Assembly (NCBI GenBank): GCA_903847545.1
Contig: CAINDZ010000674.1
Span: 1-5,229 of the forward strand
Source of the DNA: an uncultured bacterium
GTDB lineage: Bacteria > Krumholzibacteriota > Krumholzibacteriia > LZORAL124-64-63
Direction of reading: 5' to 3'
DNA length: 5,229 bases
Under the pieces are notes generated by a model. It was not told the origin of the DNA, did not search any database, and worked only from the letters and a program-made list of their open reading frames with translations. Position 1 is the stretch's first letter. Each line of letters starts with the position of its first letter. This document shows positions 1-5,229 of this stretch, in pieces. The translations under genes and the position numbers were made by a program.

Positions 1-3000
1 CCTGCCCTGCGCTGGGTTCTCTGGGTAACGGCCGCGCTGGCCCTGGTCGGCGGCGGCCTGAGCCTGCTCGTGTTCAGGACCGTGCAGCACGGCGAGATCG
101 CGCGCGCGGAGAAGGACTTCGTCGAGCGCGTCGACCACCAGTACGGGGCGGTGCGCGAGAACCTGCGCCTGTACGACGTCGTGCTGCAGGGCCTGGCCAG
201 CTTCGCGCAGGGCGCCGGTCCGCTCGACCAGGAGCGCTTCGCCGCCTATGCGGCGCCGCTCGTGGCCGGGGTGCCCGGCATCCAGGCGCTGGAGTGGATT
301 CCCGCCGTCCCGCGCGACGAGCGCGCGGCGTTTGAGCGCGATGTTGCGGCGGCGGAGTTCCCCGGCTATGCCGTCGTCGAGCGCGACCCGGCGGGCAACC
401 AGGTGCCGGTTGCCGGGCGTGACACGTACTATCCCGTCCGCTGCGTCTTCCCCCTGGAAACCAATCGCCCCGCCCTGGGCTTCGACCTGGGCTCCGAACC
501 CGTGCGCCGCACTGCGATGCTGCGCGCGGCCGAGACGGGCCAGCCGTCGGCGACCGCGCCCGTGCGCCTGCTGCAGGAGAAGGGCACGCAAGGTGCGTGG
601 CTTGTCTTCGTGCCGGTCTGGGGGCCCGCACAGGCTGGCGTTCGTGACCACCGCTTGACGGGATTCGTGCTCGGCGCGTTCCGCGCCGGCGATGTCATCG
701 GCAGTGCGCTGCGGCAGGTGCCGGGCACGCCGCTGCCGCTGGCGATCAACGACCGCGACGCGCCGGAGGCCGGGCGCCTGTTCGGTCCCGATGTGGATGC
801 GCTCCTTGCCCAGGGCGGCCTGTCGCGCGACCTGGACATCGGCGTGGGGGGACGGCTGTGGCAGGTGCGGATCGTGTCCCCGCGCCTGGCGCGCGCCTCG
901 ACCGCATCGTGGCTGGCGCTGGCCGGCAGCGCCCTGCTGACCTGGCTGGTGTGCGCCTTGTTCATGATGCTCGTGCGGGGGCGCGCCATCGCCGAGCGGC
1001 TGGTGGCCGAGCGCACGGCCGAGCTGCTGGAGACGCGCGATCGCGAGCGTCGGCTGTTCATCGGCGGGCCGGTCGTGGTCTTCCGCTGGCGCGCGGGCGG
1101 CGACTGGCCGGTGGAGTACGTGACGCCGAACGTTCGCGCCCTGGTCGGCGTCGACCCGGCGGACCTGACGAGCGGGCGCGTCGCCTACGTGGAGCTGATC
1201 CACCCCGACGACCGGGATGCAGCGCTGCAAAACGCGCAGCGCCTGGCCGCGGCGGGCCTGGCGGGCTTCCAGCAGGCCTACCGCCTGCGCACGCCCGACG
1301 GCCGTACGCTGCACGTCCTGGACTTCACCGTGCTGGTGCGCGACGCGGCCGGCGTCGTGACCCACCATGAGGGCTACTTGCTGGACGTCTCCGAGCGCGA
1401 GGAGGTGCGCCGGCAGCTGGAGGCGAGCAAGCAGCAGCTGGACCTGGCGATCGCGGGCGCGAACCTGGGCATCTGGGACTGGGACGTGGCGACCGGCGCC
1501 GTCACGTTCAGCGACGGCTTCGCGGCCATGCTGGGCTACGGACCCGGCGAGCTGGCGCCGCATGTCGACACCTGGCGGGACCTGGTGCATCCGGACGACA
1601 TGCCGCAGGTCATGGTCGTGCTGCAGGCCCACCTGGACGGCGCCACGCAGCAGTACGAAACCGAGCACCGCCTGCGGCACCGCGATGGCCACTGGATCTG
1701 GGTGTTGGATCGCGGCCGCGTGCTGCGGCGCGACGAGCAGGGCCGGCCGCTGCATGCGGCCGGCACGCACCTGGACATCACCGAGATGCGGCGCGTGGCC
1801 GAGCGCTACCAGGCCGGCCTGGCGCTGCGCGAGCGCACCAGCCAGGCGCTGGCCCGCTGCTCGTCCTTCGAGGAGATCGCCGAGGTGGCCCAGGAGATGA
1901 TGGGCGACGCGGCGCGCTTCGTGGCCGCCGCGGGCTCGTTCGTCGTCCGCCTGGACGCGGGCGACGAGAGCCTGCGCGTCATCAATGCCTGGGCGTCCGG
2001 GCCGACGGCCGCCGGCGACGCGGCGCGGGTGTGGGCGCTGTGCGGGCAGTTCTCGTCGTGGTGGCCCCTGACGGAGAACCTGCGCGAGCCGCAGTTGATG
2101 GACGTCAAGCGGCTGGCCCTGCCCGTGCCCATGCAGGACTACCTGCGCGACCTGGGGGCCCGCAGCATCGTGATGATGGTGGTGCCGGTCGGGCCCGGCG
2201 TGCGCTACCTGGTGGCGTTCGCGGCGCGCCGGCTGGTGACGGCCTGGGAGGCGCCCGACGCCGAGTTCCTGCGCGTCATGCGCGAGGCGTTCGCGTTCGC
2301 GCAACAGCGCGTGGAGCTGAACCGCCAGAACGAGCAGACGCGCCGCCAGTTGGTCGTGGCGCTGGACCGCGCCGAGCAGGCGAACAAGGTGAAGATCACG
2401 TTCCTGGCGCGCATGAGCCACGAGATCCGCACGCCGATGACGGCGATCGTCGGCCTGGCCGACGTGCTGCGGCGCTCGCGCACCGACCTGGACGACAAGA
2501 CGCGCGCATGGCTGGAGCAGATCCACCGCAACGCCGACCACCTGATCGCCCTGCTGAACGACCTGCTGGACCTGTCGAAGATCGACGCCGGCGAGTTGCA
2601 GGTGGCCAGCGGGCCGGTGCCCATGCACGACCTCCTGGACTCTGTCGAGTCGACGCTGCTGCCGAAGGCGCAGGAGAAGGGCCTGGAGTTGCGCGTCACC
2701 TGCGACCCGGACCTGCCGGCGGTGATCCTCTCCGACCGGCTGCGCCTGCGGCAGATCCTGCTGAACCTGGGCGCCAACGCCGTCAAGTTCACCGACCACG
2801 GCCGCGTCGACATCGCGGCCGCCCTGGAGCCGGGCGGCGGGCCGCCGGTGCTGTCGCTGGTCGTGCGCGACACCGGCGTGGGGATCGCGGCCGACCAGCT
2901 GGAGCTGATCTTCCAGCCGTTCATGCAGTCGCCGGGCGAGGACCTGGCTGCGCGCGGGGGCACCGGCCTGGGCCTGGACATCTCGCGGCGCCTGGCGCGC

Positions 3001-3975
3001 GCGCTGGGCGGCGACGTGACCGTGGTCTCTCAGCCCGGCCTGGGCAGCGTCTTCACGCTGCGGCTGCCCCTGACGCCGTGCGAGGAGCACGTGACGGCGG
3101 CGGCGCACGCGCGCGTGGTGGCGGCCTCGCCCGAGCTGGCCGACGAGCGGCTGCGCGGCCGCCGCATCCTGGTCGTGGACGACAACCCGGACAACCGCGA
3201 GGTGGTCTCCTACTACCTGGTCGAGGCGGGTGCCGTCGTCGTGACGGCCGTCGACGGGGCCGACGGCGTGCGCCGTGTGCAGGCGGCGGTCGCCGACGGG
3301 AATCCCTACGACGCGGTCCTCATGGACATGCGCATGCCCGTGCTGAACGGCTACAGGGCAACGCTGGCGCTGCGGCGGGCGGGCATCCTGACGCCGGTGA
3401 TCGCGCTGACGGCCCACGCCATGGAGGGCGACGAGCGCGCCTGCCTGAACGCCGGCTGCAACGCGTACGTGTCCAAGCCGATCGAGCCGCTGACGCTGGT
3501 CGCCACCGTCGCCGCGCAGGTGGCGCCGGGGGTCGAGGACGAGGCGCTGCCGCCGGAACCCGTGCGCGAGGCGAAGCCGGTCGCGGCTTCCGAGGCGCCC
3601 GCATCGGCCCCGGCCGCGCCGGCCGTGGAGATGCCCCGACCCGGCGGCATGCTGTCGGGGCTGGCCGGCGACGCGCGGTTCCTGCCGCTGCTGCTGCGTT
3701 ACCTGGACGGCCTTCCGGAACAGGTCGCGGCGCTGGCCGCGGCGCGCGAAGCCGGCGACCGCAAGGGCGTCATCGACCTGGTGCACCGCGTGCACGGAAC
3801 CGGCACCAGCTTCGGCTACCCGGCCATCAGCGAGGTCTCGGGCGCGTGCGAGCGCGAGCTGCGCGCGGGGGGCACGCTGGCCGCGGCAGGGGACGACCTC
3901 GACGAGCTGGCGCGCCTGATGTCGGGCGCGGCCGCCGGCCGCGACGCCATTGCCGCGATCGGGGGGCGGCCATGA
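1..3975 (+). CDS. Hybrid sensor histidine kinase, CHASE-PAS-PAS-GAF-HisKA-HATPase-REC-HPt (5' end missing)
   Basis: Membrane-bound tripartite kinase that should sense a periplasmic ligand and pass phosphate His-Asp-His to a separate regulator. Residues are numbered from the codon at base 1; 1324 codons are visible. TM1 is about 4-25. The CHASE domain is about 80-237 (GIQALEWIP and ALGFDLGSEP are typical), in a periplasmic loop of about 26-302. TM2 is about 303-325, followed by a charged signalling helix (326-352) and no HAMP. Two PAS_3-type domains lie at about 351-467 and 477-597, and a divergent GAF-like domain at about 605-770. HisKA has H-box MSHEIRTPM with His807. The ATPase has Asn926, DTGVGI at 957-962 and GGTGLGL at 986-992. 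The receiver has Asp1060/1061, phospho-acceptor Asp1109, Thr1137 and Lys1159. An Ala/Pro/Glu-rich linker precedes the HPt, with His1262 in HRVHG. The frame is open to base 1 and TM1 lies ahead of the GTG at 70, so the start is upstream, probably by few residues. All phosphotransfer residues are intact; the ligand is unknown. Confidence 0.95.
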   Translation, partial: PALRWVLWVTAALALVGGGLSLLVFRTVQHGEIARAEKDFVERVDHQYGAVRENLRLYDVVLQGLASFAQGAGPLDQERFAAYAAPLVAGVPGIQALEWIPAVPRDERAAFERDVAAAEFPGYAVVERDPAGNQVPVAGRDTYYPVRCVFPLETNRPALGFDLGSEPVRRTAMLRAAETGQPSATAPVRLLQEKGTQGAWLVFVPVWGPAQAGVRDHRLTGFVLGAFRAGDVIGSALRQVPGTPLPLAINDRDAPEAGRLFGPDVDALLAQGGLSRDLDIGVGGRLWQVRIVSPRLARASTASWLALAGSALLTWLVCALFMMLVRGRAIAERLVAERTAELLETRDRERRLFIGGPVVVFRWRAGGDWPVEYVTPNVRALVGVDPADLTSGRVAYVELIHPDDRDAALQNAQRLAAAGLAGFQQAYRLRTPDGRTLHVLDFTVLVRDAAGVVTHHEGYLLDVSEREEVRRQLEASKQQLDLAIAGANLGIWDWDVATGAVTFSDGFAAMLGYGPGELAPHVDTWRDLVHPDDMPQVMVVLQAHLDGATQQYETEHRLRHRDGHWIWVLDRGRVLRRDEQGRPLHAAGTHLDITEMRRVAERYQAGLALRERTSQALARCSSFEEIAEVAQEMMGDAARFVAAAGSFVVRLDAGDESLRVINAWASGPTAAGDAARVWALCGQFSSWWPLTENLREPQLMDVKRLALPVPMQDYLRDLGARSIVMMVVPVGPGVRYLVAFAARRLVTAWEAPDAEFLRVMREAFAFAQQRVELNRQNEQTRRQLVVALDRAEQANKVKITFLARMSHEIRTPMTAIVGLADVLRRSRTDLDDKTRAWLEQIHRNADHLIALLNDLLDLSKIDAGELQVASGPVPMHDLLDSVESTLLPKAQEKGLELRVTCDPDLPAVILSDRLRLRQILLNLGANAVKFTDHGRVDIAAALEPGGGPPVLSLVVRDTGVGIAADQLELIFQPFMQSPGEDLAARGGTGLGLDISRRLARALGGDVTVVSQPGLGSVFTLRLPLTPCEEHVTAAAHARVVAASPELADERLRGRRILVVDDNPDNREVVSYYLVEAGAVVVTAVDGADGVRRVQAAVADGNPYDAVLMDMRMPVLNGYRATLALRRAGILTPVIALTAHAMEGDERACLNAGCNAYVSKPIEPLTLVATVAAQVAPGVEDEALPPEPVREAKPVAASEAPASAPAAPAVEMPRPGGMLSGLAGDARFLPLLLRYLDGLPEQVAALAAAREAGDRKGVIDLVHRVHGTGTSFGYPAISEVSGACERELRAGGTLAAAGDDLDELARLMSGAAAGRDAIAAIGGRP
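3961..3975 (+). promoter_or_regulatory. ATGA stop/start overlap with G-rich Shine-Dalgarno-like run
   Basis: The kinase stop TGA (3973-3975) shares bases with the regulator's ATG (3972-3974). The only ribosome-binding-like sequence before it is the G-run at 3961-3966 plus CGG, a poor match to AGGAGG. This arrangement suggests translational coupling: ribosomes ending on the kinase reinitiate on the regulator, keeping the two partners at a linked ratio. The overlap is seen directly; coupling is inferred. Confidence 0.7.
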
Positions 3976-4886
3976 ACGCGCGCACGGCGCTGTGCATCGA
4001 CGACGACCCGGTCGTCCACGACCTGATCGACTTCCACCTCGAGGGCGTCGTCGACCGCATCCTGCACGCCGAGCACCCGGCCTCGGGCCTCTCGCTGGCG
4101 TCGCACGAGGCGCCCGACGTGATCCTGCTGGACGTCGAGATGCCGTACATGGACGGCTTCCAGGTCTGTCGCGAGCTGAAGCAGATGTCGGTCACGCGCG
4201 ACATCCCGGTCATCTTCCTGACGTCGGACAACGCCACGCACCACGTGGCCCGCGGGCTGGACCTGGGCGGCGCCGACTACGTGATCAAGCCGTTCGTGGC
4301 CATCGAGCTGCAGGCCCGCGTGCGCGCGGCGCTGCGCACGCGGCGCATGATCGAGCTGCTGCGCGTGCACGCCCGCGTCGACGCCCTGACGGGCCTGAAG
4401 AATCGCGGAGCGCTCGAGGAGGCGCTGGCGCGCCAGGCCGCCGGCGTGGCGCGCAAGGGTGGCGGGTACGCGGTGGTGATGCTGGACGTGGACCACTTCA
4501 AGCGCGTCAACGACACCTACGGGCACGGCATCGGTGACGAGGTGTTGCGCCAGCTGGGCGCGGTGCTCGGCGCCTCGTGCCGGCCTGCCGACATGGCGAC
4601 GCGCTACGGCGGCGAGGAGTTCGCGCTGGTGCTGGCCGACACCAGCCAGGAGGCGGCGATCGGCGTCTGCGAGCGCCTGCTGGCGGCCATCCGCGCCATC
4701 CGCGTGCCGGTGCCGGGCGGCGAATTCGGCTTCACGATCAGCGCGGGACTGGCGATGGCCGGCGGCGAGTATCCCGCCGACGACGTGCTGCAGCGGGCCG
4801 ACGAGGCGCTGTACCACGCCAAGGAGCTGGGCCGCGACCGCCTGGTCATCTGGACGCTGGCGCCGGCCGACGACACGGGCGGCTGA
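3972..4886 (+). CDS. REC-GGDEF response regulator, diguanylate cyclase (PleD/WspR-like)
   Basis: Cytoplasmic response regulator of 304 residues predicted to condense two GTP into cyclic di-GMP when its receiver is phosphorylated. The receiver (about 5-122) has the acidic pair Asp10/Asp11, phospho-acceptor Asp54 in LLDVEMP, Thr84 and Lys106 in IKPF. A short helical linker leads into the GGDEF domain (about 133-297), which opens with DALTGLKNR. Asp172, Asn180, Asp189 and Glu215 sit at the same mutual spacing as PleD Asp327, Asn335, Asp344 and Glu370 (remembered numbering). The signature is RYGGEEF at 211-217. RPAD (204-207) is an RxxD inhibitory site five residues before GGEEF, so product feedback is expected. 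Unlike PleD there is one receiver, not two. The ATG at 3972 is chosen because it overlaps the kinase stop as ATGA and lies just before the receiver's first strand. The frame stays open far upstream, but only as shadow. The upstream kinase with its terminal HPt is the obvious phosphodonor. No DNA-binding or EAL domain is present. Confidence 0.96.
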   Translation: MNARTALCIDDDPVVHDLIDFHLEGVVDRILHAEHPASGLSLASHEAPDVILLDVEMPYMDGFQVCRELKQMSVTRDIPVIFLTSDNATHHVARGLDLGGADYVIKPFVAIELQARVRAALRTRRMIELLRVHARVDALTGLKNRGALEEALARQAAGVARKGGGYAVVMLDVDHFKRVNDTYGHGIGDEVLRQLGAVLGASCRPADMATRYGGEEFALVLADTSQEAAIGVCERLLAAIRAIRVPVPGGEFGFTISAGLAMAGGEYPADDVLQRADEALYHAKELGRDRLVIWTLAPADDTGG

Positions 4887-4910
4887 CCCCGCGGGTGGCG
4901 GCCCCGCCCG
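4876..4910. repeat. GC-rich inverted repeat spanning the regulator stop codon
   Basis: CGGGCGG (4876-4882) is the exact reverse complement of CCGCCCG (4904-4910), giving a 7-bp stem around the TGA at 4884-4886. An alternative shorter hairpin pairs GCGGG (4891-4895) with CCCGC (4903-4907). No T-tract follows, so it does not meet the rule for an intrinsic terminator. In DNA this GC-rich such pairings arise easily by chance, so it may mean nothing. Confidence 0.3.
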
Positions 4911-4912
4911 AG

Positions 4913-4952
4913 CGTCCCTTTCATGTCCGGCCTGACCCCGGCGAAAGGGACG
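4913..4952 (+). promoter_or_regulatory. Perfect 10-bp hairpin enclosing the RBS of the TMEM175-family gene
   Basis: CGTCCCTTTC (4913-4922) and GAAAGGGACG (4943-4952) are exact reverse complements. Within the 20-base interval, CCGG (4927-4930) can pair with CCGG (4938-4941) around a 7-base loop, extending the structure past an internal bulge. The 3' arm contains the AAAGGGA ribosome binding sequence of the next gene, whose ATG begins five bases past the stem. Folded RNA would therefore hide the RBS. No T-run follows, which argues against an intrinsic terminator. It could instead be a REP-like dispersed palindrome, or a fold with no function. The pairing is seen; a regulatory role is inferred. 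Confidence 0.6.
4944..4950 (+). promoter_or_regulatory. Ribosome binding site AAAGGGA for the TMEM175-family gene
   Basis: A purine-rich AAAGGGA lies seven bases before the ATG at 4958, a good Shine-Dalgarno spacing. It supports 4958 as the start, as does the family's N-terminal RxxxFSD motif only five codons in. It is unusual in lying wholly inside the 3' arm of the hairpin at 4913-4952. Confidence 0.7.
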
Positions 4953-4957
4953 GTGCG

Positions 4958-5229
4958 ATGGGCAAGGGGCGTCTCGAGGCGTTCAGCGACGGCGTGATCG
5001 CCATCCTCATCACGATCATGGTGCTGGAGTTGAAGGTGCCGCACGGCGAGGGGGCCGGCCTGGCCGAGCTGTGGCCGCTGCTGCCGGTCTTCCTGAGCTA
5101 CGTGCTCAGCTTCGTCTTCGTGGGCATCTACTGGATGAACCACCACCACCTGCTGCAGGCCGTGCGCCACGTGGACGGGCGCGTGCTGTGGGCCAACCTG
5201 CACCTGCTGTTCTGGCTGTCGCTGATCCC
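4958..5229 (+). CDS. DUF1211/TMEM175-family integral membrane protein, putative potassium channel (3' end missing)
   Basis: Ninety complete codons are visible before the window ends. Bacterial members of this family are usually about 200 residues with six membrane helices and form tetrameric potassium-permeable channels, so roughly the first two and a half helices are seen. Arg5 and Phe9-Ser10-Asp11 make the family's RxxxFSD signature at the start of TM1 (about 9-27, ending LELKVP). TM2 is about 41-60 and runs into the conserved YWMNHHHLL stretch (58-66). TM3 begins near 78 with the NLHLLFWLSLIP pattern typical of the family. There is no cleaved signal peptide, as expected. The gene starts 71 bases after the diguanylate cyclase on the same strand, so readthrough from that operon is possible, but the hairpin over its RBS may set its expression separately. 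Family assignment is confident; channel activity comes from family knowledge, and selectivity cannot be judged from this fragment. Confidence 0.9.
   Translation, partial: MGKGRLEAFSDGVIAILITIMVLELKVPHGEGAGLAELWPLLPVFLSYVLSFVFVGIYWMNHHHLLQAVRHVDGRVLWANLHLLFWLSLI

Noticed and set aside
70..72. GTG at 70 as the start codon of the histidine kinase
   Set aside because: The frame is open back to base 1, and codons 4-25 encode a clear membrane helix that the CHASE architecture needs. Starting at 70 would remove nearly all of it.
3520..3645. Ala/Pro/Glu-rich low-complexity stretch in the kinase as a separate element
   Set aside because: It stays in frame and joins the receiver to the HPt. Flexible linkers of this composition are ordinary in hybrid kinases.
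2031..3971. Long upstream extension of the regulator's reading frame (about 650 codons, Arg/Gly/Ala/Pro-rich)
   Set aside because: It overlaps the kinase in another frame, has the biased composition of a high-GC shadow frame and contains no recognisable domain. The receiver begins right after the ATG at 3972.
3816..4817. 333-codon open frame on the minus strand opposite the regulator
   Set aside because: Its product is rich in His, Arg, Val and Gln with no domain pattern. It is the antisense shadow of a real REC-GGDEF gene with strong G/C third-position bias.
4887..4957. Intrinsic terminator after the diguanylate cyclase gene
   Set aside because: Two inverted repeats are present but neither is followed by a T-run on the plus strand. 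A rho-dependent stop cannot be ruled out.
4923..4997. 24-codon upstream ORF starting in the hairpin loop and overlapping the TMEM175 start out of frame
   Set aside because: The ATG at 4923 has no Shine-Dalgarno sequence before it and the peptide has no recognisable character. It is probably chance, though it would matter if the hairpin proved to be a translational leader.
4604..5203. 199-codon minus-strand frame across the intergenic gap and the TMEM175 gene
   Set aside because: It overlaps two well-supported plus-strand genes, its product looks like no known family, and it has the composition expected of antisense high-GC DNA.

Overview
This is a very GC-rich window (by eye around 70%, not counted) whose codons nearly all end in G or C. 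It is densely coding, with every real gene on the + strand. The gene types are typical of a high-GC Gram-negative bacterium: a membrane-bound hybrid kinase with a periplasmic CHASE sensor, a PleD/WspR-like diguanylate cyclase and a bacterial TMEM175 channel. A beta- or gammaproteobacterium is my best guess, but nothing here fixes the taxon.

Layout. (1) 1-3975: a very large hybrid sensor histidine kinase whose start lies just upstream of the window. The order is TM1, CHASE, TM2, PAS, PAS, GAF-like, HisKA, HATPase, receiver, Ala/Pro-rich linker, HPt. (2) 3972-4886: a 304-residue REC-GGDEF response regulator that overlaps the kinase by ATGA. All catalytic residues and the c-di-GMP inhibitory site are visible. 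(3) 4887-4957: a 71-base gap holding a GC-rich inverted repeat and a perfect 10-bp stem whose 3' arm contains the ribosome binding site of the next gene. (4) 4958-5229 (runs off the end): the N-terminal part of a DUF1211/TMEM175 potassium-channel-family membrane protein. No stretch over 300 bases lacks a gene. No RNA gene, CRISPR array, insertion sequence or phage feature was seen.

How the genes work together (inference from domain content and operon layout). A periplasmic ligand sensed by CHASE, with cytoplasmic cues through PAS/PAS/GAF, would set autophosphorylation of His807. Phosphate would pass to Asp1109, then His1262 of the HPt, and finally Asp54 of the separate REC-GGDEF protein, which makes cyclic di-GMP. 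The pair would thus be a complete four-step phosphorelay with second-messenger output. The TMEM175 gene may be read through from the same transcript, but the hairpin over its RBS suggests its translation is set separately. These are known families. The less ordinary element is the intergenic hairpin, not a new protein system.
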